Shown in pieces: positions 11,790 through 24,333 of a stretch of 64,000 nt of DNA. The stretch is from Pollenia angustigena (Eukaryota > Arthropoda > Insecta > Diptera > Polleniidae): positions 68,543,393 through 68,607,392 of the forward strand of contig OV884059.1 of assembly GCA_930367215.1 (NCBI GenBank), read 5' to 3'. The notes below the pieces were generated by a model. That model saw only the letters and a program-made list of their open reading frames with translations, was not told the origin of the DNA and ran no database searches. Position 1 is the first letter of the stretch. Each line of letters starts with the position of its first letter. The translations under genes were made by a program, and so were the position numbers.

Positions 11790-12009
11790 ATGAATGAAAA
11801 ATTATATCTGGCAAATTTCCAACCTGAGGACGCTGACAGATGTCGATTCTTTCATCAAAGTTTAAAATCACTTTTTGGCAAAATGGCGGATATATTTCGT
11901 TAAACACATCTCGGATTTTGAGTTTTAATGCTGCAATCGATTCGATTGGCTACGTATAGACTCTGTCCTTAATATAGTCACACGAAAAATAATTCAGAGG
12001 TGTTAAATC
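11790..12009 (-). pseudogene. mariner-like transposase C-terminus
   Basis: The minus strand from 12009 reads DLTPLNYFSCDYIKDRVYT, a stop, then PIESIAALKLKIRDVFNEIY, CQKVILNFDERIDICQR and GNLPDIIFHS. DLTPLDYF carries the third catalytic Asp in this mariner group; here that position is Asn. The rest is the conserved C-terminal helix. No N-terminal part adjoins, so it is a solo fragment, different from the relic at 12725-13384, whose own C-terminus is deleted. Confidence 0.7.
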
Positions 12010-12724
12010 ACATTAAATTGTGAAATTGAATCGATTGTAACAATTGCCAATGCATCTACCACGAATACGTCAAAAAACTAAAAGTCAAAACTATCATGTT
12101 GTTGCTGTTGCCACAATTAAAATCAAAGTTCTTGTTGAAACCCCCTTTTTATGAAAATAATTTGAAATAGATTTATTTCTAATTCATTCACCAGCGAACA
12201 AAGAACAACCAGTATCGAGTGTTTTTAAAGCTTTTATCCCGCGACCAGTTAACACGATATTATAATAAAAAGAAACGAATTGTGATAGGTGAAAACTACA
12301 GGGTTGAAAAAACTGCAGTCTAAACCCAAAACTGTCGAACAAAAAACGAAAATTTGTGTACAACTTTTCGCCTTTTAAGGTGGTTTGATAGCGAATGTTT
12401 ACATTTAATGAATTAGAAGTTAAAGCAACAGTTTAGTTTTGTCCAATGACTTATAAGAAGTGGAAGAAATGGCAGTTTTTCTACTTTGACTGCAGTTTTT
12501 TAAACGCTGGAAAACAAGACATATCAATAAACTAGCAAAAATTTGTTAAAAGTGTCGTTACTGCAAACGAAAGGAAAATAACACAAAACTAGTCATGTGA
12601 CTGGATTTTGTGCGGGTATTAGCAGCTTGTATATTGTTATATGAGGCTATCAGCGCAGAAGTGGTGTAACCCACAATTTAATTTGGTAACGGTTCTGGTG
12701 AAAGATATGTTCTTTGCACTGTTC
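12010..12724. other. Non-coding stretch between two mariner relics
   Basis: No coding signal. It may include decayed element ends, but I cannot support any boundary. Confidence 0.45.
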
Positions 12725-13384
12725 TTTACAGTGCACTAGTCGAGAAAGCCAAATGTTTGTATCCAAAACAGATGGCGCTAGAAACATAGTTTTTGCACGG
12801 GCCCGAATGTGAAATAAAATGTTTACCGAACTCGCCTCTCAATAAGTCCATTGTTAAGCGTGATGTGTGGCATGTGGCACCGTTCTGCTGAAACCACATG
12901 TCATGCAAGTCAAGCTCTTGCATTTTAGGCAAAAAAAAAAAAGAAGTTGGATATCCTCTCACGGTAGCGCTCACCATTCACAGTTACGTTACGATTCGCA
13001 TCATCTTTGAAGAAGTACGGTCCAATGATGCCACCAGCCCATAAACCGCACCAAACTCTGACTTTTTCTGGATGCATTGGTAGCTCTTGCAATGCTTCTG
13101 GCTGATCTTCACTCCAAAATCGACAATTCTGCTTATTAACGTACCAATTCAGTGGGTCGATTAAACTGGCCATAAAATGGAAGAAGCTCGCGATGAACTT
13201 TCTTAACAGAGCACGCATTTTGATAATAAAATTCAATAATTTGCAAGCGTTGTTCGTTTGTAAGACGATTCAAGGTTAAATTATATACCAAACTGAAGAT
13301 GTTTGACAGTGAAACAAAACACGAAACGTGCGTCAGCTGTTTAAACCAGTGTTGCCAAAAAGATAATAGCTTAAAAATCACCCG
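12725..13384 (-). pseudogene. mariner-like transposase (DUF4817 type), deletion derivative
   Basis: The minus strand begins with the helix-turn-helix segment LTNEQRLQIIEFYYQNACSV, KKVHRELLPFYGQFNRPTE. It then jumps directly to WYVNKQNCRFWSEDQPEALQ, HPEKVRVWCGLWAGGIIGPY and NVTVNGERYRE, then in another frame FQQNGATCHTSRLTMDLLRG and FGKHFISHSGP, where similarity stops. About 120 residues between the HTH and WYVNKQN, and the last 70 or so, are missing. The first and third catalytic Asp are deleted, and the second (normally QDGATCHT) is Asn. CACCC near 13380 may mark the outer end. Confidence 0.85.
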
Positions 13385-14035
13385 ATATAACCATGTAGTT
13401 TGATGATAATCGGTCCAAAATTAATGATAGGCCTCATATACGTCGGTTTTCCGAAAAGCAATTTACAAAGCATTAAATTCTAAAAATTTTTTATTATTGT
13501 ATTAAAATTTTGTTTAGTGTAGGTTTTTAATAATTTACAATACGTTCAATATAAAATCCCCTCCTGAAAACTGCTTTAATACGCCCAATAATAATTCTGA
13601 AATTTTATTTAAATAATGCAAGTAATTATAATATTTTGTGAGCAGGTTTTTAAAGAGTGGCTTATAATTTATATTTAGATCCCTTATAAATCCCACTACT
13701 GAAGTGTTTGAACTCTTTGCATTGTTTTGGTCGATTTGACCCATGTTGATGATACTGTACGCAAGATTTTATTTTATACTAAACAGGAATTAAATTTACT
13801 ATTTACTAGGAAAAGAAAGTAAAAAGTGTTATTTTGTTATGTCTTGGCTCACAATAAAAAGTTTGTCGTTTATTCCTTATTCTGATATTGATGTGGCAAT
13901 ATCAATTATGCATATTAGAAATTACGGTAAAATGTGAATGCCCTCTTTGCGCGCAAATGAAATTTGAGCTACATTGTACAGTAGAATCGCGAAAAATTTA
14001 ACCAAAATGTTTTAAGGGTTATAAACATTTTTGAA
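13385..14035. other. A+T-rich non-coding stretch
   Basis: Nothing recognised between the mariner relic and the LINE 3' tail. Confidence 0.5.
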
Positions 14036-15287
14036 CTAGTAGTAGTAGTAGTTCTTTATTTGGTATTTTCTTTGTTTTTTTTATAAACGTTATAAAAATA
14101 TCTTAAAGAATATACGGCTGTGACTATGTCGTTAGCCGGAAAAGAAGAGTTTCACATAAAAAAATATAATTTAATTTTACAATGTATTGATTTTTAATCA
14201 TTAAATTCAAATATTAGTGTTTTACGATTAGCTAAAGCACTGATAATGTATTGTACTAAATTCTGCCAATTGTTTTCCCCATTTAAATTTCCAATTATTT
14301 CCTCATCAGATAGAGTTATCTTATTAAACCATTTTAATCTAAAGTAATTTAAAATTGGGCATCTTTCAATGAAATGTTGGATGTTTTCAACTTCTTTTGA
14401 ATCGCACAGAGAGCAAATTTTGTTAGTTCTTCGCGAATGCCTAGACCCATTCAGTTCTATCAAATCGCAGCTAGCTTTGAAGATCCACATTATGTTAGTT
14501 TGGGTATGATTACCATTGAAATATAAGTGTCCTACCGTTGGATTTGTTTTATTATAAAAAGATTCCGTTAGCTTCCACCCACGTAGATGATTTAAATGGT
14601 TTTTTAATCTTAACAAATTTAAAATAATTGTTTGATTTTGGTTCCACTCCTGTTGTGTTATATTTGGTGATAATCGGACATTGTACTCTAGGTCCAATGT
14701 ATTTAAACTGTTCGCCCACGATATGTTATGTGTTAGAGCTACTAAACTTAACAAATTTGGGAGCCGTTCGTTAGTATACTGAAAGAGGGTTCGAGCAATG
14801 TAACGCATATGCAACTCAAGGCTAATAAGTGGCCATCTTCCATACCTGATTCTAAAAAAAGTGTATAATTCGGTGTGAATTTCGGTAAATTAATAACACG
14901 TTTGACAAAGTATCTTTGTAAGCAATCAACCTCGCCAAAATGTGAATGACCCCATATTTGAGCTCCATACGATTGTATGGAACGGCAAACCGTATGATAC
15001 AGGTGGGTTTTAGCTTGAAACGGTATATCCTTTTTACCCAAAAAATTACTCCATTTTGAGTTTAAGCAGTTTTTTGCAGAACTAAATCTCTTTGATACGT
15101 GTTTCGTAAATACACATTTCGGAGTTAGGATCATGCCAAGACAACAGTATTCGTTGACTATTTCAATTTCCTCCCCATTGAATACCCATTTTTCATTATG
15201 TGCCAACCGTCCGCCATTTCGAAATACCATTATTTTAGACTTTGCCAAATTTACTTCCAAGTTCCAGTAGTTGCAATAAGTTTCAAG
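14036..15287 (-). pseudogene. 5'-truncated LINE: RT thumb and C-terminal Cys/His domain
   Basis: The minus strand opens at about 15287 with LETYCNYWNLEVNLAKSK, then IVNEYCCLGMILTPKCVF, HTVCRSIQSYGAQIWGHSHF and LPKFTPNYTLFLESG. This is the RT thumb and connection region of a non-LTR element. A frameshift near 14815 passes to ELHMRYIARTLFQY, ending in CSLCDSKEVENIQHFIERC (about 14400-14350), a Cys/His motif common near LINE C-termini, and a stop at 14194. The 3' end has a (CTA)n tail on the minus strand, seen as TAG repeats at 14037-14052. Finger and palm are absent, as expected of a 5'-truncated insertion. Confidence 0.75.
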
Positions 15288-17511
15288 TTTTTTTTATCAT
15301 TTTTTGTAGCACATTTTTGAACTATTAACTTTTATAAGCGCTTTTAAATTTGACAAATATAGATTTTTCGGGAAAAAGACATTCTACAATTAATAAGGTA
15401 GCCCAGCTGAATATTGTTTACGAACCTAACATTGCGGCGAAATTGGTTAACAATTTTGTTTTTTTATAAATGAGAGTATTTATTGTTGCTAGAAATAGAA
15501 ATATTTTTTGAAAATCTATAAGGTTTTTCTACTAACAATATGCATCTAGTTTTTGCTTTAATATACTTGTTGTAGAACTACAGTTACCATATAAATTGTA
15601 CCATAAAAATAACACTCCAAATTTGTTTTAATTACTTTGCAAAAAATAACGCTTTCGCTAATTTTAGAAACATTTATTCAAACTTGCTGGAAGATCAGCA
15701 TCTTCCTGTATTTGTTATGTTTTTCTTTTTTCATATGTTTTACCCAAAGCCTCACGAGTTTTTTTTTTTTTTTTTGTTTTATTTTTGAAATGGTTATTTC
15801 AGATAGTCCATAACACAACGCCAATAGTTTTCCTTCAATTTCTTTATTAATTTTGTTCAAACTCTCTACTTCTCTGCTGCAAATCTGAACTGATTTGCGA
15901 TTTTTTGTACCGATTTGCGGACATATTTTTATTAAAATGCTCAGAAAAGTTAACTTAAGCGCGAGATTACTTTTTCGCAATTCTATTGTATTTCGTTTTA
16001 AAGTTATGTTATCAAAAGGAGAGTAGTTGGTTTGAAAGCTTCTTGCGAATTGGTTTGAGTATATTTTTTAAAATGGCCTAAAAAAGAAAATTAAATTATG
16101 TAAGTGATAGATTCTGAGTAATAGTTGGGTGAAATTGGCATACAACGATTATAGATAGGAAAAGTGAGCAGGAATTCAAATGGGTTAACAATTTGACACA
16201 TCCGAGTCTAGCACTTCTGCTTTTTTGATTATCAAAACATTTTTTTATTTGCCACTGTTCCCATTTAAGTCGGCATATACTTACATACAAACATATATTT
16301 TCTTTGTACATACATACTTCTTATGTATGTGTATATTTATATTTTCAAGCATTAGAATTTGTTACAAAATTAAGACCATGTAGATAAATCCTTGTTTTTA
16401 ACCGCAAACCATGAAATGACTTAATTTAATTTAACATTTGTGAATAAAATGCGGCGGGCATGTTCTTTTTAATTGTTCTTTCCCCTGAGAATAAAACTTG
16501 AATGAAATTATTTGGTCTTGCTACAAAATTTTAGTTTCGAATCGAACAAGAGCAACACAACACACCTCAACCAACAAAGCAAATAAATACATGTTGCTAT
16601 TTTTGCTATCAATATATGTTTCTATGTATGTCTGTTCATAAGTATCCTCTCGAAATGAACGTAAATTGTTCACCATTCAAAAAAGGAAAAACCAAAACTA
16701 AAAAAGTTTAAAATTTTACCTGTATTATCTGAAACTTACACTCTACTCTATCGGTTATTTGCGCTCTATCACTTTAAAACAAAATCCTTAAAAAGCCAAC
16801 CCAGGTTTTTTTATTTTTTGTAGAAGTGGTGGAAGCAAAAATTTTAAAAATAAAACAAAGAAAAAAGTAAAAGTTTAAATATAAAATATCGAAAAAGTTC
16901 TCGAAAATAAAAAATGGAGGATTTTTTTAGTGTTATTGCTTAATACTCACCTGCATAAACGAATGTGTGTACGTTCGTGGGTATGTGTTTAAGTGTTTTT
17001 ATGGGGCATTCTCACCCCTTTGTACATATTTATACTTAAGAGACTTCTTTTGCACATTCACCCACTTGTGTTAGAATGCATTTAAAATTTTTTCCTACTA
17101 TTACATTTATGACCTACATTTTATTTTATGTTTCTGTTGATAAACGAGATTGTGGTGCATGATTAATGGCTTAAAACTTAAGTCTCCTAAATTGAAATAC
17201 TGATTAAGGAAAAGGCTTAAATTGAAGTATCTATTAGCTTAAGTTCTACTGGCCATGAACAAAAATTTTTGTTTTCTCTATCGCCATTGCACTGTGGGCG
17301 ACTTCTAAATAAAAGTTATAATAAGTGTTGCCAATTAGTGGCTAGGCTTAGAGCTAGTGTTGCTATAAATAAAGATTTCATTTAACTTTTTCAAACGTTT
17401 TTTGTAGGTTTTTTTAAAGGGTTTTTCATTGGGAACATTTGAACTTTTACAATTGCCAGCGGCCATATTGTTGAAGCTACATGTGTGGAATTGGCTGCAT
17501 ATCGACCCCTA
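15288..17511. other. 2.2 kb A+T-rich stretch without recognisable genes
   Basis: Short ORFs only, none with motifs I recognise. Several poly(A/T) runs and ATGTATGT tracts occur. If a host intron or intergenic segment exists in the window, this is one candidate. Confidence 0.45.
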
Positions 17512-17765
17512 ACTGCGAAAATAACGTAAGCGCCAAAAATCAAATTTTACAAGAGAGAGCTTTTTTATTTTATTTCATATAAATTTTGTATGAAATTTGT
17601 CGCTTACAATAAAATTGTTCTTGCTATAAAATCGTAACGGTACCTTATGTGACCATGACCTTTTAGGAGATGAAGCAAGTGTTGCCAATAAAGTCATTTA
17701 TTAAAAAAAAAAAAACAAAAACTGAAATTTATGTCAATTACGTTATTTTCGCGGTTAGGGCTCGA
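17512..17765. mobile_element. 254-bp TA-flanked MITE
   Basis: Left end TCGACCCCTAACTGCGAAAA and right end complementary (TTTTCGCGGTTAGGGCTCGA), each flanked by TA (17510-17511 and 17766-17767). About 30 bp of terminal repeat continues to ACGTAA. A related element sits at 57738-57987. Confidence 0.75.
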
Positions 17766-17865
17766 TATATTCAGGTTGTTTTCCCAACGCACTATGGACG
17801 GATATGATATTCACAACATGTGCAAATAATGAAATTTTAAAAAATTTAAAAAAAAAACTATTAAT

Positions 17866-18050
17866 GGGGCCCAATTCTGGTTGAATTTGGAACGATTTCA
17901 ATCTGCATGAGAAACAATAGCATCCAATTTACTATGAAAAAGTCAGTGTTTGGTGTGGATTTTGGCCAGATCATCACAATAACGTCAATGGCGATTAGAA
18001 GATGTTTACCAACTTCTTTTGACCTGAATTAGATGATGTGGAGTTGGAGT
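17866..18050 (+). pseudogene. mariner-like transposase fragment
   Basis: FWLN near 17875 and then, after a frame change, HPIYYEKVSVWCGFWPDH, NVNGD and MFTNFF. These match the VWCG-GPYFF-VNGERY block of mariner transposases. Stops are frequent, and the fragment is joined on its right to the GGAGTCGGAGTT repeat. Confidence 0.6.
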
Positions 18051-18124
18051 TGAAGTCGGACTTAAAACATTTCAGCGGTTGGAGTCGGAGTTAGAACGAT
18101 TTTTTGATGACTCCACAGCCCTGA
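18045..18124. repeat. Dispersed GGAGTCGGAGTT repeat
   Basis: Contains GTTGGAGTCGGAGTT and ends GACTCCACAGCCCTG. The same segment is at 45885-45969, ending GACGACTCCACAGCCCTGG, so it is a dispersed family with a defined end. Confidence 0.6.
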
Positions 18125-19798
18125 TCATTACTGGGATCTTTGAAAACCCCCATTTCAAGCAAAACACGGATAGATGGACATCGTTTTTGATAGAGTCGTA
18201 AATAAATGGTGTAGAAGTTTCAAACGAAATGACAAAACTTTACACCTGTGACGAAGGGCATAAAAAAGGTAGATTTAAATACCAATATTTTTTTTTTTAA
18301 CAAAAAACATTTGTCGTTTCCTTTTCATACTCATTCATTATTGTTAGAGAATTATTGAAAGCGATTTTGTCTACACAATTGAATTTGTTCACCTGTTTAT
18401 CTTCTGATTATATTAAATACATAAAAAGCGCAAATGTTTTAAAAATATTATAACTTTTCATTATTTTTTAGCTTTTAGACAATGACCTTAAAGGTAGAAA
18501 GGAACTCTTGGCCTCCATGAGCAGTAGAAAAGTCTTTATTCATTTTTTAATTTCTTTCTTTTTTTATTAAATATGCATAAAATGAGTTTATTTTCTAAAG
18601 TACTCGTATTAACAAACACGCCAACAGAATAAAAGTTGTCCATTTATTCTTGAGGTTTTTACTAAAAAATTATTTTGAACGATGAACAGACCCTGCAGGC
18701 AGAGTAACTAATATTTAGCTAGAAATATACCAGTTGGTATTTACTTTAAACTAGTTACACTTTTGATTTTTTTCATATGTCAAACCATTATATTTAACGT
18801 TGGGTTGTCATAAGAGCCCAACTAGTTTATTTGTTTCCTTTTTTAATAGTTTAAAACTTGTTGCTTTATTAACAGCCCTACAAGAAATGAATGAGCGAAT
18901 CATTATATTTTTCTAAGAATATGATGGGAGAACTGGATTTGCTATAATTTCTCGCATCATTTTCTTAACGCCAACCAGCGATGCCAGAAGTTCAGATTTA
19001 TCTGCATTTTGCAGATTTTATCCCCAAAATTGTCAAAATGCAGATTTGAAGATTTTTGGTTTAAAATAGTAGATTTTTTAACTCGGTAAACTTCTTTACA
19101 TTGTCACTTATGTTTGTTCTTTTTTCACTTCTTGCATTGATAAACGAAATATTTCAACCATTCATAGAAGAACCGTTTGGAAATACCCAGCAAAAACTTT
19201 ACTTCCCGTGTAAGTTAGCAAGTAATGTTGGAGAAAAGCAAACACTACTTATTTTTCGGCTGAATAACTACTCATTTTTATTCGAGGTGTCCACAGAATT
19301 CAATACTTACAATAAACTTACTAGAAGTCAAAAAATATCTTGTTATTATTTAGCTACTAATAAGTTGAATTGTATTTTTTACAATATTCTTACCAGAAGC
19401 CGAAATATCACTAGTTAATAGACCTATAAAGTAGTTATTTAGTACGTTACCAGTAAGTAAATATTCAGTACTGAAAACAACACAACTAATAAGTAGTTAT
19501 TGAGCTGATTATTTGTAAGCAAGTATTCAGTAGTGAAAACAATAAAAGTAATAAGTAGTTGCTGCGGTCATTACTAGTAAGTACTTATTGAAGTTTTCAG
19601 AATAATGACAATTGTAATGACAACTTCTTACCATGTAACATATGAAATAACTACCACCTATTACTAAAAATTAAAAAGTTTTTCCTTTGTAGATTCATTA
19701 GCAGGAATTTTATTCACAAAAGATTACTTAAAAATTGACATTGTCTTGACACATTAATATCGACGGACTAATGTTCCCTTATTTTATTTTATTTTATA
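18125..19798. other. Non-coding, repeat-rich stretch
   Basis: At 18965-19075 a segment repeats CAGATTT/TGCAGATTTT. At 19420-19600 a TAAGTAGTTATT motif recurs. No gene. The 105-codon reading at 19101-19418 has no motif I recognise. Confidence 0.45.
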
Positions 19799-19828
19799 CT
19801 AGCTGACCCGACAGACGTTGTCCTTTTT

Positions 19829-20415
19829 TGAAAGAAAAATTAGTCAAATCGATGGAGCCGTTTTCAGATTTTATGTAAATCAAAAAAAGTGGGCGGGGCA
19901 AAATTTTCTTTTCGTAAAAATCTAAGTTGGATCATGGCCGTTCTTTAGATATGCGCTTAATAGAAAAAGTGGACGTAAAAGTAGGCGTGGTACATTTTTC
20001 TTTCGATGAAAACGTAAAATGGATAAATACGAATATTTAAAAGAAAAATTAGTAAAATCGATAGAGCCGTTTTTTGATTTTAGGGAAATCGAAAAAAGGT
20101 GGCGGGGCAAAATTTTCTTTCCTTAAAAACCTAAGTTGGACCATGGCAATCATTTTAAAGAAAAAATCGTCCAAATCGGTCAAGCCGTTCTTAACTTATG
20201 TGCTTAATAGAAAAAGTGGGCGTAAAAGTAGGCGTGGTAAATTTTTCTTTCGATGAAATGAATTAAAACGAACATTTGAAAGAAAAATTTGTCAAATCGA
20301 TGGAGCCGTTTTCTGGTTTTAGGTAATTCGAAAAAAGTGGACGGGGCAAAATTTTCTTTTCATACAAATCTAAGTTGGACAATGGCGATTATTTTAAAGA
20401 AAAAATCGTCACAAT
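19829..20415. repeat. Minisatellite, about 2.7 copies of a 210-240-bp unit
   Basis: AAAGAAAAATTAGTCAAATC recurs at 19831, about 20040 and about 20278, each followed by GATGGAGCCGTTTT and GGCGGGGCAAAATTTTCTTT. It lies inside the Helitron-like element. Confidence 0.8.
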
Positions 20416-20421
20416 TATATA

Positions 20422-21161
20422 CTGTGAGCGTCTAAATAAAGTGTACAGCTTGTTTTCCAATATTAAAAGGGTTATGTTCGTTATACAAAGTTAAATTTCT
20501 ACTTTGCCAAATTTGATCAGACTTAAAGCTTGCTGTCATCTGTGAAAAATACGTTGCTTCAAAAAGTGACAAAAGCAACTTGGACAAAAAAAAGCGTGAT
20601 AAAAGATAGAAATAAGAAATTCAACGGAAAAAATATAGTCTCTAAAGTGAAGCGTGATAGGGTTAGCTTTTGTAAAACGTCCTAAAACCGATGGATCAGC
20701 CCAACAGTAATTCGATATCAACTCAAGTAAACTTCTGGAAACATTTGGACAGACAAATTAAAAAAAAAACATTGGCAGCAAGCACTCTCTGAATAAAATT
20801 CTGCAGGAAGAGTAGTTAAAATTGTCTACTGAGCTAACTTTAAAATGGGTGGAATTGATGCCAAAGAGACTAGAAGCCGTCCTTAAAGCAAAAAGAAATC
20901 AATCAAAGTATTAACCACTCCACTTTTCTTAGTATTTTAAAACTGTACACTTTTTTTTGACGCGCTTAAAACGGAATAAATTAGTTTTTTTACTGTTTTT
21001 GTTGTTTTTGAAATATTTCAAATTTTAAGTTTTAAATTGTAATAACAGTGTCCAAAGTCTTGTAAGTGATAATAAACTTCTAAAAATTTGAATTCTTTTT
21101 TGCTAAAATAACACTTTTTATATTGGAAAACCTGTTGTACACTTTATTTTGACGCTGACAG
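20422..21161 (+). mobile_element. 740-bp Tc1-like element, TA-flanked
   Basis: Ends CTGTGAGCGTCTAAATAAAG and the complement of CTGTCAGCGTCAAAATAAAG, flanked by TA at 20420-20421 and 21162-21163. Inverted similarity continues through GTGTACA and TTTTCCAATAT, about 48 bp in all. It carries the end of a Tc1 transposase and is inserted in the Helitron-like element. Confidence 0.8.
20731..20914 (+). pseudogene. Tc1-like transposase C-terminus
   Basis: Reads FWKHLDRQIKKK, then after stops and a frame change LTLKWVELMPKRLEAVLKAK and RNQSKY with a TAA at 20912-20914. The last block matches the MP(R/K)R-L-AV-AKG ending of Tc1-family transposases. Most of the protein, including the first two catalytic Asp, has been deleted, so the element is non-autonomous. 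Confidence 0.7.
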
Positions 21162-21325
21162 TACATGTCATTGGTGGTGCAATATGAAAATGGATTTTGC
21201 CACGCCCTTCCGCCCGCAGACCGAAAATCAAAAATCAGACTTCACAATGTCACCCGCCTGAATATTCTGAAGATTTCCTGAAAATTTCATCAAAATCGGC
21301 CCAGCCGTTTTGGAGTCCATACGTT

Positions 21326-21654
21326 ACATACATACATACATACATACATACATGCATACATACATACATACATACATACATACATACATACATACATACA
21401 TACATACATACATACATACATACATACATACATACATACATACATACATACATACACACATACATACATACATACATACATACATACATACATACATACA
21501 TACATACATACATACATACATACATACATACATACATACATACATACATACATACATACATACATACATACATACATACATACATACATACATACATACA
21601 TACATACATACATACATACATACATACATACATGCATACATACATACATACACA
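21326..21654. repeat. (CATA)n microsatellite, about 330 bp
   Basis: Nearly uninterrupted CATA/TACA repeats with only a few substitutions (CATG near 21351 and 21632, CACA near 21455). All long ORFs here, on both strands, are repeat artefacts. Confidence 0.98.
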
Positions 21655-21831
21655 CATCCTATTTTATATATATATAGATGTATGTATTTTATATGTATGT
21701 ATATTTTCATATGTACCTATTTATAAATATCTTTAATAGTTGCAATATTTGATCTCTTGTAAATTTTCAATAAAACCCTTGGTAGGTAAAACAATATGTC
21801 AAGCAACTAACTTTTAATTTGTTGTTTAACC

Positions 21832-21998
21832 CTACGTTTCTACATGCAAGTAATTACTTGCAAGTAGTGTGTATGTATTATCAGCGAAAAATCGAGGAAA
21901 CTTCCGATTGGCTGAAAGTCCAAAAATTATGTGAATGTTAGTGAAAAAGTGTGATTTTATTGAGTTTTTCGAACTTGTACTTGCATGTGGAAACGCCA
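21832..21998. mobile_element. 167-bp MITE
   Basis: Left CCTACGTTTCTACATGCAAG and right complementary GTACTTGCATGTGGAAACG form inverted ends of about 25 bp around an unrelated core. Confidence 0.6.
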
Positions 21999-23065
21999 GG
22001 TAAAGTACCAAAGGTGTGATGGAAAGATATTTTTTAATGTAAAAATATCCAAAAATTTTCAGCCATGTTCTGAAAATTGCATTTGAGTGAAATTAAAATA
22101 AAAAAAAGTTTTTAGAACTTTAATTTGTTGAAAAAAAAATATTTCCTTTTTTAAACCTCATACTTCGAGGACCACTTATAGATATTTACCTTCGATTTCA
22201 AATTCCAAAACAAGGCCGTATATTTTGAAATGAATTGTTATATCGTTTTCTAAATAAGCTACATAAAATATGTAAAAAATGAGTTTTTTAAATCTTGACG
22301 CAGATTTTTTGATGAAATATTATAGTTTTTTGCATATTTTACCTCTAAAAGTTCTGGCAACAGTGACGCCAACGTGAAAAATATGATCAAGTAGTTATTT
22401 TTTGAGTTACAAGGTTACGGGAAAAAACCATCGATATCTTTTTTTAACGTCTTTTTTTTATTAATAAAAAGCATAGCAAAACAAAAAAACAATTGAAACA
22501 AAAAAGTCAGTTGCATTTTTCATTTTCAGAAGCATTGTTAATGTGTTTTTCCATGTCGCTGAAGAAGATTGTTTAGTTCACTAAAAGCTGTTTGCAAACA
22601 CTGCAAAAGACCGCTTTGACTCCATGTCTTGGTTAAACCATTTATACTTCAGTGCCCAGTCTTTCGAATGGTACCAAGGTTTCAAGAAGTAATGAAATTG
22701 TTGCCAAAGCAACAATAATCTGTGAATGGGTTTTAAATTTTGACGACGTTGTTTTGCCTATTTTTTTGATACAAATAATAAGAAAATTTTTAAATTACTG
22801 CAAATTAAATGTTTTTTGTGAGTAAAAATTAAAAAAGCCACAAAAGTCGGTGATCAAAACAGTCTCACAAAAAGCCGCAGGCCGCTAAAATTGCGACTTT
22901 AGTCAGGCAAAGGGTAACCCTGAGTGTATGTATTTATTTATGAATAATTCTAAGAACTAAAGGCCCAACCATAATATGCATAGCCGTGCATTAAAAAAAC
23001 AATGACAAAATCAAAAAAAGTTTGATTCCGTACGGAATGTGCGATCAGTTTCGCACTTTGCTTAA
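21999..23065. other. A+T-rich non-coding stretch
   Basis: No recognisable gene or element boundary. Confidence 0.45.
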
Positions 23066-23214
23066 GTGCCAATTCACACGTTGCAAGTCTTATTGATCAG
23101 ATTGCTACTTTATAACGAGAGTGAAGAGAGGAAAATAAACGTTTCTCTCTCACTCTCTCTCGCCTATAAGGTAGCAAGCTGATCAATAAGACTTGCAACG
23201 TGTGAATTGGCACT
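23066..23214. mobile_element. 149-bp MITE with 50-bp inverted arms
   Basis: AGTGCCAATTCACACGTTGC on the left and its complement GCAACGTGTGAATTGGCACT on the right; pairing continues through AAGTCTTATTGATCAG to about 50 bp with very few mismatches. The centre is a purine/pyrimidine run. The near-perfect arms suggest a young insertion able to form a hairpin RNA. Confidence 0.85.
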
Positions 23215-24333
23215 AAGGAAATAACCGTTTCATAAAACTTAACAAAAAGTGTCTGTAAGTTCAATATGGTTTGCTTCATATGATTTACATGTATTCGCAC
23301 ATTTACTGAATCCAACTTAAGCACATTATGGTTAGGCCTTAAACCCTGGAACCAGAGCTAATGAGAAAATTAACCAGACGGTGTGAGAAAATATTGTACT
23401 ATTAATTTTTCTGTGACACCATGTTTTAACTTTGAAGAGTTGTTGTTGTAGCCACAACGAAAAGGTATAAAATCTTTTTATTTTCTAACTTTTGTAGTGT
23501 TGTTGTTTCTTCTACAACAAAGCCGCGCAGCCTAACAACTAGTTATAAACTAGTCTTAAACCTTACTAGTAACGATTTTAGCTGTAGGGTAAATACTTCG
23601 AAAAACACATGTATGTACATAGATAGACATAAAAGAAAACTTTCTTGTGTTTGTGTGAAAAAAAAGAGAAAAAAATTTCCGCTATTGTTGTAAATGGTTT
23701 TAGGAAAAGAAACCTCTTAAAAGAAAATTGTTAAAGTTATTTCAGGATTTGTAAAAGAAAATCTTTCCATTCATTTAACAATTGTACAAATACTAAGAAA
23801 AACATACATACATACACGCACCACCTAACAATGGAGAATATTTAAAAATACAAGAATCCTTAGGAATAACTTTGTTTGTGGAAGAATTTGCAACAATTGA
23901 CAAAAAAGATTTTGAGATTTATTGTAACTCAAAACAAACTATTGACTTGTTACAAAGATTAGACACATAAGCGGAAGGAAGCTCACAAATATGAATACAG
24001 GAATGGACACAAATATGTTTTAAAAATTGTAGAAGTAGTGAAGTACATTGTATTTTTAACAAATCTATTTATAAGTTTAAGATTCCAATAAGAAGTTGAA
24101 AAATAAATTTTCAATGTAAGATAGAGTTTTAAGCTTCATTCAAAATAGGCAGCAATATTTTCACTGGTGTTCAAAATAGAGCAACAATTTTTTTCGCAAC
24201 CACACATATTTTCAATTAAGAAAGCGTTTGCAAATTTTTCCCACCACAATTTATATTGATTAGTATTGTGGTTATTTTGTTGAACTATTTATGGTTTTTA
24301 ATCCAAATCTTTAAAATTTTTAATTAGGCTTAA
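23215..24333. other. Non-coding stretch
   Basis: TTGTTGTTGTAGCC-type repeats near 23440-23525; otherwise nothing recognised. Confidence 0.45.

Larger units (their letters stand above)
19799..21678 (-). mobile_element. Helitron-like element with minisatellite, Tc1 insertion and microsatellite
   Basis: Read on the minus strand it begins TCTATATATATATAAAAT (5' TC at 21678) and ends GTCGGGTCAGCTAG next to T (19798), i.e. TC...CTAG, as Helitrons do, without a target duplication. Similar TC/CTAG ends occur at 38190-39850 and 52473-52740. No Rep/helicase is seen, so it is non-autonomous. It holds a minisatellite, a 740-bp Tc1 relic and a (CATA)n tract. The Helitron assignment rests on the ends only. 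Confidence 0.5.

Noticed and set aside
21267..21290. CTGAAGA followed by GAAA as a hammerhead core
   Set aside because: No stem II or stem I complementarity.
21197..21736. Long ORFs of repeated HTYI and MYVC residues on both strands
   Set aside because: They are translations of the (CATA)n microsatellite.
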